Shown here piece by piece: positions 1 to 7,911 of a stretch of DNA of 10,090 nt. The stretch is from Candidatus Poribacteria bacterium (lineage in GTDB: Bacteria > Poribacteria > WGA-4E > GCA-2687025). A program made the translations under genes and the position numbers. Position 1 is the stretch's first letter; the number at the start of each line of letters is the position of its first letter. Location: assembly GCA_002687025.1 (NCBI GenBank), contig NYZG01000416.1, positions 1-10,090 on the forward strand. The letters are read 5' to 3'. The notes below the pieces were generated by a model. It did no database searches. It was not told the origin of the DNA and was given only the letters and a program-made list of their open reading frames with translations.

Positions 1-2622
1 ATCATCATCCAGAGCTACTACGACTCGATGTCGGTGGTGCCATCCCTGGCTCCCGGCGCTCAGACGACCGCGGGCATCGCGTCGATGTTCGAGCTCGCGC
101 GGCTGCTGGAACAGCCTGAGTTCCGCCCGGCGCGGTCGGTGCTGTTCCTGGCCACCGGCGCCCATTTCCAGGGCTTGGGCGGGATGCGCGCGTTCATGGA
201 GGGTCTGAGCCAGGACAACGTCGAGACGATGCGGGAGCTGCGGCGTGACCTGAACCAGGATGTCATCGAGTTCCAGCAGCTCGGCCGTAAGATGGCGCTG
301 TCCATTGACCGTGGGTATCTGGTGGAATTCCCGCCCGCGTTTTTCCACCGCGTTGAGAGTATCGCGACGGATCTCGACTCGGTCGTCCGCAGCCTGACCG
401 ACCTCGCCACGGCGCAACTGCAGGTGGACCGACTGGCCGAAGAGCAGCGGGCCGACAAGGAAGAGCAACGCAAGCGGAAGGTCGCCGACCTCTCGAAAAA
501 CCGGGACGCGCAGAACTTCACCGAGGAGGAACGAGCCCTACTCGACGTCCACCTCGCCCGCGCGGAGTTCCTGGGGCTGCAGACGGGGCAGTTCCTTAGA
601 GATGTGACGCGGCGCATCGACGACGTCAAGATCGAGGGTCTGCAGGGGTCGCGCGACACCGTGCAGCAGATCCTGAGCGATGTCGCGATCCCCATCGCGA
701 AGCTCGACGTCTGGGCCATGGAGCAGGTCCGGGCCATCGCGGATCGTGGACAGATCGGACGGGGGTATTCGCGTGAGATCCCCGACAGCCTGCTGCCGTT
801 CTATGACCGCGAGAACCCGCCCGCGGACGCGCTAGGACGCATGGCCCCGATCACGATCCCCGGGTTTGGTGAGCTTGACCCGCAAGCAGCGTTGCGCCAG
901 CTGGCGCAGGACGATGTCCTCGACGACTGGGAGATCCAGAAGGGACGCATCGCGACGATGTACGTGCCGGACAAGGTGCTAGGCCGGCATCTCACGGCGA
1001 TGCAGCTCGGGCGTATCCGACGCGCGACGGAGATACTGGACGGCGGCGTGGCCTCCGAGAACTATGGGGAAACCGAGAACGCGCTCCTCACCAGGGCACT
1101 GGCCGCGGCGCGCTCTTACTCCGGCGCCGGGGACGTGTCGACGATCCAGGGCGCGGTGCAGATGGTCAGATTCGGCACATTGCAGCCGACCCTCGCCCGC
1201 TACCTGACCGAAGACGAACTGCGCGCCGCCGAAACCAACCACGCCGAACTGGAAGACGGCGGCGAATATGCGGCCGAGGAACTCGCGCACTACCTGAACA
1301 TCGCGGAGCGCCGCCTCGAACAGGAAGGCCCCAGACTCGAAAGCCTCCTGGCCGCCGCGCAGTCGGGCGTCCTGAACCGTGATTTCCGCGCCGAAGAGAT
1401 TCTCGCCCTTGCGAACCACCTCGGCCAGGTCGACTACGATCGCCTTCTCGACGCCCGCGAGCAACTCTTCGCCCAGTACGAGCACGAGACGTACCTGACC
1501 ACGGCCGAACGGCGCGCCCGCAACGACGTCCTGGAGCTACTGCAACTGCATGACCTGGTGCCGTCGATCGAACGGACGTTCACCGAGGGCGAGAAGCGAC
1601 TGCTCCGCACGAACCTGATGACGATGCGGAATTCCCGTGTGCGCAACGTCCACAAGCGCATCGAACGGCTGTCTCGCATAGACGCGGCGGCGTACCAAGA
1701 GCGTGTCGCCGGGGTCATCCAGTCGATCCAGCTTCAGCAGGAACTCGGGCGCTACTACCAGTCCCTCGTCGTGTCGCTCGACCTGTCGACGCAGAGCGAC
1801 GGTTTCGGCGTGTTCTACAAAGGCTCCTTCTACGACGACAACCGTGAGTTCGAGCTCCGTCGCGAATACGCGCCCATCGGCAACAAGCTGATGGAATACG
1901 CGACCAACGCGAACCTGAAGCGGAACCTCGAGGCGCTTCGCCGATTCCCCGACGACCACGTGCGCCAGGCGATCCTTTCCAGCCAGTGGGGCGTGGCGGA
2001 CCGGGTGAATACTGTCGAGCAGCTCGAGGGGAAGACGCTCGAAACGCTCGTATTCGACTACTACGACACGCTCGTGACGCTGGGCGGCGTCAGCCGCCTG
2101 ATGAAGCTGCAGTTCGAGGACATGCGCCAGAAGGGCGAGCCCTCGAAGACGATGCTGAAAGACATCGACTACATCCGCAAGGAAGTCAGTCGGTTCGTCC
2201 GCAACGATATCCGCGAGGCGCGTCGCCAGCGCAAATCCACGAAGCGCCTGTTCGCGCGCGTCGAGAAGATGCTCGCCCTCAAGAGCCGACCGATCGAGGG
2301 ACTGTCCGACGATGAAGTGAACGACCTGCGCAGCCTCATGGCGATGGCGGGCATCGAGTCCGAGACGAACTTCGTCAACGCCATCAGCGCCAGCGGCGGC
2401 AAGACCTGGCAGACGTACATCCCCGGCAAGATGGCGTTCGACGCCGAGGTAGCCACGCTGTCCGGCAGGACGGGCATGACGTTCGCCACGATCGACGACG
2501 GCCGCGTTTACACAGACACCCCGCTCGATACATACGACCGCCTGAACTTCGAGAACCTCGAGGCGCAGGTGCAGACGCTCGCCTCCCTGACCGTGCAGAT
2601 GCTGCGCGACCCGAAGATGCCG
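1..2622 (+). other. Split, metal-site-deficient M28 peptidase-like domain region
   Basis: This part of the giant permease follows the M28 aminopeptidase sequence order by eye, but the metal and catalytic positions are replaced. The usual HYDS reads YYDS (codons 6-9). The usual PGADD reads PGAQT (18-22). The Glu-Glu before GL.G reads His-Phe (55-56, in GAHFQGLGG). The strand Asp is kept (D594 in SLDLST). The late His before TP.DT reads Thr-Asp (838-839 in YTDTPLDT). The first and second pieces are separated by about 515 residues of charged, mostly helical sequence, with an Arg/Glu/Lys-rich coiled-coil-like segment at codons 141-164. A second helical insertion lies at about 645-785. The domain is probably non-catalytic and may bind peptides or proteins outside the cytoplasm. 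The fold assignment is from pattern memory without an alignment. Confidence 0.65.
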
Positions 2623-5600
2623 ACATCGGCGCGCGTGGGTAACTTCTACACCGCGCTATCGGGCCGCGTGGTCGAATACGACGCCCGCGAAAGCGCCGTG
2701 CCGCAGACGCCGGTGCAGAATGCGATCATCGCCATCCGCCGCAAGAACAAGACGATGATGGGCGTTCGCGGAGACCTGTACGTGCTCGGCGACCAGAAAG
2801 GCAGATACACGCTCTCGGGCCTGGCGATGGAAGGCCGCGCCACGATCCGGCCGAAGGGCACCCAAGAGGTAGAGGCGTTCGTCCTTGATCCCGACTCTGG
2901 CGACATCGTATACGCCCCCGACCTGGGCGAATTCGGCGCGAAGATCTACCCGAATCTGATCCCCATCAACCGGCGTCGCGTGGGGGCGAACATCGTCGCC
3001 TTCCCGTGCGTCAGCACGACGATCTACGACCTGGTCGACCAGCGGTACATGCGCACGCTGACTTCACTGCAGGTGTACGATTCGGACCGCGACGCCGCGC
3101 CGCAGCGCTACGGGATTTCGCGGCCGTGGATACAGCCGCTCGTCTCGGCGGCGGAGCCGATCGCGCTGGTGTACTCCGAGCCCGAATCGCGGATCAAGAT
3201 CAGCATGGCGTCCGGTCTGCTGGGCAAGCTGCTGCTGCTCATCAAGGCGACTGGCACGAACGTGGACAACCCCACGCTCTATACGGGCGAAGGGTTCGTC
3301 GTCCGCGAGAACGGGTCGATCCGCGTCACGCCTTACGTGGTCGTGCAGGACATGTGGAACCTGGACGAGGCGCGCATCGGCTTGTATCGGCGTTACGGCA
3401 TCAACAACAAGCGGCTGGAGGAGTTGCACGCGGAGGCGAGTCGCCTGCTCAAGCTCGCCGAGCGTGATCTGTCGGCGAATCAGTACACGGCGGCCCTGAA
3501 GAAGGCGCGCGCCGCGTGGGGCAACGAGTCCATCGCGTATCCCGACGTGAAGGCCACCGGCAACGACGTTGTCCGCGGCGTGATGTTCTACCTCTTCTTA
3601 CTGCTGCCGTTCTCGATGTTCGGGGAGCGCCTGCTCTTTGCCGCGACGAACATCAACAAGCGTATAGCCTACACGTTCGGGATTTTCCTGCTCATCTTCT
3701 TCTTCCTGAGCCGCGTGCATCCGGCATTCGAGATCGCGGAGACGCCGTTCATCATCCTCATCGCGTTCATCGTGCTGGCACTGACGGTGGTGGTGATCAC
3801 GATCATCATCCGCAAGTTCAACGAGCAGCTCGAGAAGATGCGCCGCGAGAAGTCGAAGATTTACAAGGCGGACGTTGGGCGACTCTCGGCGAGCGCCGCC
3901 GCGTTCTCGCTGGGCATCTCGAACATGCGGAAGCGTAAGGGGCGCACGCTCCTTACGTGCGCCACGCTGGTCACGCTCACCTTCACGGTGATCTCGTTCA
4001 CGTCGGTTAGGACCGAGATACGGGCGCACTCGACGCGCATCCCGGGCGTCACGCCGAACTACCAGGGCGTGCTGATACGCGACCAGTATTGGCGAGCGCT
4101 GGAGGAGCCGGTCGTAGACGGCTCGCGGACCAACTTCCTGAAGTCGACCATGACGGCCCTCGTCGATGGCGCGCGCACCGAGATCGAGGTGTCGAACTAC
4201 GTCGCCCCGCGCGCGTGGTACGAAGCGGCGAGCATCGGCAACCAGTCCGCGGTCGTGATCGACAGCCTCGTCGAGGAAGACACCGACTACACGGTGGCGA
4301 TGCTCGTCGGCATGTCGCCGGAAGAGAAGAACGTCACGCGGATTCACTCGAAGCTGGCGTACGGCCGGTGGTTCGAGGAGGACGAGCGGGACGCCTACGT
4401 CTGCGTGCTTCCCAAGGGCGTGTCGGACTCGCTCGGGATCACCGAAGAACAGGTAGTCAACGGGGACGCGAAGGTGCGCGTTTTGGGCGCGGATTTCCTC
4501 GTCGTCGGCGTGTTGGGTATCGACTTCAAGGAACTCACGGACCTCGACGGCGAGGAACTGACGCCGGTCGACTACACACTGCTGCAGCAACAGCAGACGC
4601 GTGGCTCGCAGGACTCGACGCTCGAAGGCGAGTTGCAGAAGTACCAGCACCTCCCGCCTGACCAGATCGCGATCATGCCGTACCAGATGGTCATCGACTC
4701 CGGCGGGAACGTGAAATCCGTCGCGGTGAACATGGAAGACCTACAGCGCGAGTTGCCACCAGGCGTCACGGTAGGCGACAAGATCGACGCGATCATGTCC
4801 CCGGTCATGAAGAGGTCGGGTCTCGACTTCTTCGTCGGCAAGGGACGTAGCGTCTTCCTTTACAGCTCCATCGGCGGCACGTCCACGGAGCAGATGAGCA
4901 ACCTCGCCGTGCCGGTCCTTATCGCGGCGCTGATCGTGCTGAACACGATGCTCGGCGCCGTTTACGAGCGCGTGCGGGAGATCGGGATTTATAGCGCTGT
5001 CGGCCTTGCGCCGGTGCACATCGCCTTCCTCTTCATGGCGGAGGCGTGCGTGTACGCGGTGCTCGGCGCGGTGCTCGGTTACCTGCTGGGCCAGGTGACC
5101 GCCTGGACGCTGGTGCAGACGGGCTGGCTGGCGGGGCTGACGTTGAATTACTCCGCGCGGTCCACGGTGTACGCGACGATGATCGTGATGTTCGTCGTGT
5201 TGGCGTCGACGATGTATCCGGCGATCAAGGCCGGGCGCATGGCGGTGCCGGACATCGAGCGCAAGTGGCGACTGCCCGAGCCGGACGGCGACGAGTGGCA
5301 CTTCGACCTGCCGTTCACGGTGTTGGGCGAGGAAGCGCTGGGTCTGAACATCTTCATGCGCGACTATTTCGAGGCCCACGCGGACGAGTCGGCGAGTGAC
5401 TTCTACGCCGACGACGTCACGTTCAAACGGGAGGCCCCGGAGGATTCGGACGAGGAGCAGTACGCCTGCGAAATGATGGTGTGGCTGGCTCCGTACGACC
5501 TCGGCGTAAGCCAGCGGGTTAGCCTGCGGACCTCGCCGGTCGGCGGCGAAGAAGAAGAACTGTTCCGTATACATCTGGTCGTGTTCCGCGAGAGCGGGGA

Positions 5601-5766
5601 GATCGCCTCGTGGAAGCGCGTCAACCGACGCTATCTGAACCTGATCCGCAAGCAGCTGCTGATATGGCGCACGTTCAACGTCGAGTTGCGCGGCGAGTTC
5701 CACGCCCGTGGCCGCGACGAGACGGAACGTCTGGCAGGCGTGACGCCGGAATTCGCATCCGACTGA
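1..5766 (+). CDS. Giant FtsX/MacB-type ABC permease with an N-terminal degenerate M28 peptidase-like region (5' end outside window)
   Basis: The frame is open from base 1 and the M28-like motif begins before the first ATG at 28, so the true start lies upstream; 1921 codons are visible. Domains by visible codon: M28-like fold in pieces (about 1-72, 590-640, 790-874) separated by charged helical insertions; a carboxypeptidase-regulatory-like beta domain (about 888-984); a further soluble stretch; three membrane helices (about 1192-1214, 1222-1239, 1249-1270); a basic loop; then an FtsX module with a helix at 1316-1336, a MacB-like extracytoplasmic domain with a GRWFEEDE segment, and helices near 1635-1655, 1674-1698 and 1722-1742. 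The loop YERVREIGIYSAVG is the usual FtsX/MacB coupling region. A soluble domain of about 150 residues ends the protein. The likely role is the membrane subunit of a Type VII (mechanotransmission) ABC system, powered by the ATPase encoded at the window end. The FtsX assignment is firm; substrate and direction are unknown. Confidence 0.88.
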   Translation: MIIQSYYDSMSVVPSLAPGAQTTAGIASMFELARLLEQPEFRPARSVLFLATGAHFQGLGGMRAFMEGLSQDNVETMRELRRDLNQDVIEFQQLGRKMALSIDRGYLVEFPPAFFHRVESIATDLDSVVRSLTDLATAQLQVDRLAEEQRADKEEQRKRKVADLSKNRDAQNFTEEERALLDVHLARAEFLGLQTGQFLRDVTRRIDDVKIEGLQGSRDTVQQILSDVAIPIAKLDVWAMEQVRAIADRGQIGRGYSREIPDSLLPFYDRENPPADALGRMAPITIPGFGELDPQAALRQLAQDDVLDDWEIQKGRIATMYVPDKVLGRHLTAMQLGRIRRATEILDGGVASENYGETENALLTRALAAARSYSGAGDVSTIQGAVQMVRFGTLQPTLARYLTEDELRAAETNHAELEDGGEYAAEELAHYLNIAERRLEQEGPRLESLLAAAQSGVLNRDFRAEEILALANHLGQVDYDRLLDAREQLFAQYEHETYLTTAERRARNDVLELLQLHDLVPSIERTFTEGEKRLLRTNLMTMRNSRVRNVHKRIERLSRIDAAAYQERVAGVIQSIQLQQELGRYYQSLVVSLDLSTQSDGFGVFYKGSFYDDNREFELRREYAPIGNKLMEYATNANLKRNLEALRRFPDDHVRQAILSSQWGVADRVNTVEQLEGKTLETLVFDYYDTLVTLGGVSRLMKLQFEDMRQKGEPSKTMLKDIDYIRKEVSRFVRNDIREARRQRKSTKRLFARVEKMLALKSRPIEGLSDDEVNDLRSLMAMAGIESETNFVNAISASGGKTWQTYIPGKMAFDAEVATLSGRTGMTFATIDDGRVYTDTPLDTYDRLNFENLEAQVQTLASLTVQMLRDPKMPTSARVGNFYTALSGRVVEYDARESAVPQTPVQNAIIAIRRKNKTMMGVRGDLYVLGDQKGRYTLSGLAMEGRATIRPKGTQEVEAFVLDPDSGDIVYAPDLGEFGAKIYPNLIPINRRRVGANIVAFPCVSTTIYDLVDQRYMRTLTSLQVYDSDRDAAPQRYGISRPWIQPLVSAAEPIALVYSEPESRIKISMASGLLGKLLLLIKATGTNVDNPTLYTGEGFVVRENGSIRVTPYVVVQDMWNLDEARIGLYRRYGINNKRLEELHAEASRLLKLAERDLSANQYTAALKKARAAWGNESIAYPDVKATGNDVVRGVMFYLFLLLPFSMFGERLLFAATNINKRIAYTFGIFLLIFFFLSRVHPAFEIAETPFIILIAFIVLALTVVVITIIIRKFNEQLEKMRREKSKIYKADVGRLSASAAAFSLGISNMRKRKGRTLLTCATLVTLTFTVISFTSVRTEIRAHSTRIPGVTPNYQGVLIRDQYWRALEEPVVDGSRTNFLKSTMTALVDGARTEIEVSNYVAPRAWYEAASIGNQSAVVIDSLVEEDTDYTVAMLVGMSPEEKNVTRIHSKLAYGRWFEEDERDAYVCVLPKGVSDSLGITEEQVVNGDAKVRVLGADFLVVGVLGIDFKELTDLDGEELTPVDYTLLQQQQTRGSQDSTLEGELQKYQHLPPDQIAIMPYQMVIDSGGNVKSVAVNMEDLQRELPPGVTVGDKIDAIMSPVMKRSGLDFFVGKGRSVFLYSSIGGTSTEQMSNLAVPVLIAALIVLNTMLGAVYERVREIGIYSAVGLAPVHIAFLFMAEACVYAVLGAVLGYLLGQVTAWTLVQTGWLAGLTLNYSARSTVYATMIVMFVVLASTMYPAIKAGRMAVPDIERKWRLPEPDGDEWHFDLPFTVLGEEALGLNIFMRDYFEAHADESASDFYADDVTFKREAPEDSDEEQYACEMMVWLAPYDLGVSQRVSLRTSPVGGEEEELFRIHLVVFRESGEIASWKRVNRRYLNLIRKQLLIWRTFNVELRGEFHARGRDETERLAGVTPEFASD
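2638..2952 (+). other. Carboxypeptidase-regulatory-like beta-sandwich domain inside the giant permease
   Basis: Codons about 880-984 show the alternating hydrophobic pattern and turns of a CarboxypepD_reg-like domain. GRVVEYDARE comes first, then the central PVQNAIIAIRRK strand, the DQKGRYTLSGL turn (usual form D..G.Y...GL), and an ending strand VEAFVLDPDSGDIVYAPD. Such domains are common accessory beta-sandwiches in extracellular peptidases and outer-membrane receptors and are usually involved in folding or binding. Its place directly after the M28-like region and before the first membrane helix agrees with an extracytoplasmic location. The family call is by motif only. Confidence 0.55.
5296..5763 (+). 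other. Soluble C-terminal domain after the last FtsX helix
   Basis: FtsX and MacB permeases normally stop soon after the fourth helix, but here about 155 residues follow (codons about 1766-1921). The segment starts with WHFDLPFTV, carries an acidic stretch around EDSDEEQ, then WLAPYDLGVSQ and a basic helix with NRRYLNLIRKQLLIWR, which looks like an alpha/beta domain. By the inside-positive rule and the usual FtsX topology it lies in the cytoplasm, on the same face as the ATPase. I do not recognise a named family. Regulation of, or docking to, the ATPase or one of the small soluble proteins encoded downstream is possible but unproven. Confidence 0.5.
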
Positions 5767-5782
5767 CGCCGCGCACACGATA

Positions 5783-5802
5783 GGCGCGTGAACATCCGCG
5801 CC
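5783..5802 (+). promoter_or_regulatory. Short GC hairpin in the gene 1 to gene 2 gap
   Basis: GGCGCG (5783-5788) pairs perfectly with CGCGCC (5797-5802) around an 8-base loop, directly before the ribosome binding site of the next gene. No T-run follows, so it is not a classical intrinsic terminator. It might set relative translation or mRNA stability between genes 1 and 2. A 6-bp GC stem can also arise by chance at this base composition. Confidence 0.3.
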
Positions 5803-5803
5803 C

Positions 5804-5810
5804 AAGGGAG
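5804..5810 (+). promoter_or_regulatory. Ribosome binding site supporting the GTG start at 5816
   Basis: AAGGGAG lies 5 bases before the GTG at 5816. It supports this non-ATG start, which gives a protein with a short basic N-terminus (MARSRRKG) before the first membrane helix. Confidence 0.6.
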
Positions 5811-5815
5811 CGAGA

Positions 5816-7858
5816 GTGGCTCGATCAAGACGTAAAGGGGAATCGCTCGCCGAGGAAATGCAATCCTGGGCAAAGCGATACGACACGGACGAAGGCGTTC
5901 GGACCTTCGAGTCGGGGTTGAGCCTAAAGGTTCTGATCGGCGCTGCGTTCGTCGGCTTCCTGATGATGCCCGGCGCGATCTACCTGACACTGCAGACCGG
6001 GCAGGCTGCCGGCGGCGCGGCTGCTCCGTGGGTCGCCGTGATCCTCTTCACCGAGATCGCGCGGCGCTCCTTCCAAACCGCGAAGCGGCAGGAGCTGTAT
6101 ATCCTGCTCGCCCTCACGGGCGCGGCCGTCAACGCAGGCGGGCAGTACTCGGGGTACATCTACGACTCGTATTTCATCAACTCGCAGCAAGCCGAGTCGT
6201 ACGAGATCTCGGACAAGATCCCCGACTGGGCAATACCACCGAAGGAATCCAAAGCGCACGCCGTGCGGTCCCTGTTCCATAGGGACTGGTGGCAGGGCGC
6301 GCGCGGCGAAGCTCGTGTCTTCGGGTTCCCGATCGGCCCGATAACGTTGATGCTGCTGTTGCAGTTGCTCTGGCGGCTGAGGCACATCTCGGGGAGCTAC
6401 TTCCTATTCAGAGTGTGCGCCGACTTCGAGAAGCTGCCATATCCACTCGCGCCCGTGAGCGCACAAGGGGCGACAGCGCTCGCGGAGACGACGCACAAGA
6501 CGGAGACCTGGCGTTGGAGGGTCTTCAGTATCGGCTCCATCATAGGGATGGGATGGGGCGCCATCTATGTGGGCATACCGCAGATCAGCGGCGCCCTCGG
6601 GATGGCCGAGCCCCTGCGCATCATCCCGATTCCGTTCATCGACTTCACGCAGAGCATCGAGGCGTTCGCGCCCACGGGCACGTTCGCCATCACCACGGAC
6701 GCCAGCGCGATCCTTACCGGCTTCGTAATGCCCATCCCGGTGGTGATCGCTCAGTTCGTGTCCGCGACGTTTACGCAGTTCTTCCTGAACCCGTACTTGT
6801 ACCGCCACGACATCCTGCATACGTGGGAGCCCGGCATGGACGTCCGTGTCACCGGGCTGAGGAACGGTCTCGACTTCTGGATGAGCTTCTCGTACGGCAA
6901 GAGCTTCTCGTTCGCCGCGCTTGGTCTGGTGACGGTGATCGTGATGTTCGCCAAGCGCGGACGCAAGCGCGAGGACGGCTCCGGCAGTTGGACGCCGCCG
7001 CCCGGTCGTGGCGACTTCCCGATATGGCTGGCGCTGTTGATGTGGTCGGTCGGCATGGGCGGCTACGTGTACGTGGTGCACAAGCTGATCCCGGGCTTCC
7101 CGCTTGGCTTCCTGATTGGGTTCGCGTTCCTGTACACGCCGCTGAATTCCTATATCAGCGCGCGTACGTTTGGGATCATGAGCCGTGACCTGTTCGACAT
7201 CCCGTACATCAAAGAAGCCACGCTCATCCTGAGCAAGTACGATGAGATCGACATCTGGTTCGCCCCGTTCCCCAACGAGGACTACGGCACGGAAACGCAG
7301 GGGTGGCGGATTCTCGAGCTCACCGGAACGACATTCACGAGCAAGATCGCCGCGGACTTACTGGCGTGGCCGGTGCTGCTCATCGCGGGCATCCTGGCGT
7401 GGCACTTCATCTGGAAACTGGCGCCGATCCCGTCCGCGCAGTACCAGTTCGCGCAGATGATGTGGCCGATATTCGTTACCCAGCGCGCCTTGTGGATCAC
7501 TGCGTTGCGTGACGGTCACTCCGAGCAGCTTCAGGCTATCCGGCCCGCGTATATCCTGGCGGGGTTCGTCGTATCGCTCACGATCTACGGCGCCTCAGTG
7601 GTGTCGCGCATCCCGTATCGGCACATCGCGGGGTACGGACTCATCGGTGGTTTGGGCGCGGACCCCGGCTTCTTCCTGTTGCAGTTCGTGGGCGCGATCA
7701 TCGGTCGCTATGTGATGATCAAGCGGTTCGGACGTAACCGTTGGTCCCGCTACAACCCGGTCCTGCTCGCCGGGTTCTGGTGCGGCCTGGCGCTTGTCGG
7801 CATGGCCGGCGTCGCGATCGACCTGATCCAGAAATCGGTCATCGTGAAGCCGTTCTGA
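5816..7858 (+). CDS. OPT-like polytopic membrane transporter (possibly DUF6785/DUF6784 type)
   Basis: This is a 680-residue integral membrane protein with a GTG start. About twelve to thirteen hydrophobic segments are visible, for example near residues 37-58, 70-84, 168-188, 234-256, 293-313, 362-380, 402-422, 427-445, 514-533, 576-596, 606-630 and 647-669. The segment FEKLPYPLAPVSAQGATAL (204-222) resembles the LP(F/Y)P-type motif of oligopeptide/metal-chelate (OPT/YSL) transporters, and LYILLALTGAAVNAGGQYSG (94-113) is another Gly/Ala-rich helix of the same style. I recall uncharacterised families DUF6785/DUF6784 with this look but cannot confirm the match. It would act in the inner membrane, perhaps moving peptides or chelates by a secondary (ion-coupled) mechanism. 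It lies 49 bases after the giant permease and is followed closely by three soluble-protein genes, so it is probably part of the same transcription unit. Membrane protein is certain, OPT relationship likely, substrate unknown. Confidence 0.75.
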   Translation: MARSRRKGESLAEEMQSWAKRYDTDEGVRTFESGLSLKVLIGAAFVGFLMMPGAIYLTLQTGQAAGGAAAPWVAVILFTEIARRSFQTAKRQELYILLALTGAAVNAGGQYSGYIYDSYFINSQQAESYEISDKIPDWAIPPKESKAHAVRSLFHRDWWQGARGEARVFGFPIGPITLMLLLQLLWRLRHISGSYFLFRVCADFEKLPYPLAPVSAQGATALAETTHKTETWRWRVFSIGSIIGMGWGAIYVGIPQISGALGMAEPLRIIPIPFIDFTQSIEAFAPTGTFAITTDASAILTGFVMPIPVVIAQFVSATFTQFFLNPYLYRHDILHTWEPGMDVRVTGLRNGLDFWMSFSYGKSFSFAALGLVTVIVMFAKRGRKREDGSGSWTPPPGRGDFPIWLALLMWSVGMGGYVYVVHKLIPGFPLGFLIGFAFLYTPLNSYISARTFGIMSRDLFDIPYIKEATLILSKYDEIDIWFAPFPNEDYGTETQGWRILELTGTTFTSKIAADLLAWPVLLIAGILAWHFIWKLAPIPSAQYQFAQMMWPIFVTQRALWITALRDGHSEQLQAIRPAYILAGFVVSLTIYGASVVSRIPYRHIAGYGLIGGLGADPGFFLLQFVGAIIGRYVMIKRFGRNRWSRYNPVLLAGFWCGLALVGMAGVAIDLIQKSVIVKPF

Positions 7859-7860
7859 CG

Positions 7861-7911
7861 ATGCGCCGCCAACACGAGTGCATGGTGTTCCTGGCCAAGG
7901 GCGTGGACTGA
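7861..7911 (+). CDS. Possible 16-codon mini-ORF bridging genes 2 and 3
   Basis: An ATG 2 bases after the upstream stop opens a 16-codon frame (MRRQHECMVFLAKGVD). Its TGA overlaps the ATG of the next gene as TGATG, so it tiles the gap exactly. No clear ribosome binding site precedes it; translation could restart from the terminating upstream ribosome. It could be a translational coupler, a tiny protein, or chance. There is no homology support. Confidence 0.25.
   Translation: MRRQHECMVFLAKGVD

Noticed and set aside
2041..2088. Second YYD motif (FDYYDTLV) resembling the first M28 motif
   Set aside because: It sits in a helical insertion without the following PGA and Glu-Glu context; the similarity is probably chance.
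3598..4650. Minus-strand open frame of 350 codons opposite the giant permease
   Set aside because: It is rich in Arg, His and Asp with no domain pattern, typical of the antisense shadow of a high-GC gene, and lies fully inside a well-supported plus-strand FtsX domain.
5767..5815. Intrinsic terminator after the giant permease
   Set aside because: There is a short GC stem but no T-run, and a ribosome binding site and start codon follow immediately.
4741..5886. Minus-strand open frame of 381 codons
   Set aside because: It is a shadow with His/Arg-rich low-complexity content, covering the FtsX helices and C-terminal domain that are clearly coded on the plus strand.
6289..7188. Plus-strand open frame of 299 codons inside the OPT-like gene
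   Set aside because: It is an Arg/Asp/His-rich alternate frame; the OPT-like frame shows convincing membrane helices throughout the same bases.
7878..7910. GTG 7878 as the start of the duplicated unknown protein
   Set aside because: The added residues look non-conserved in type, and the AAGGG site is well spaced for ATG 7911, not for this GTG.
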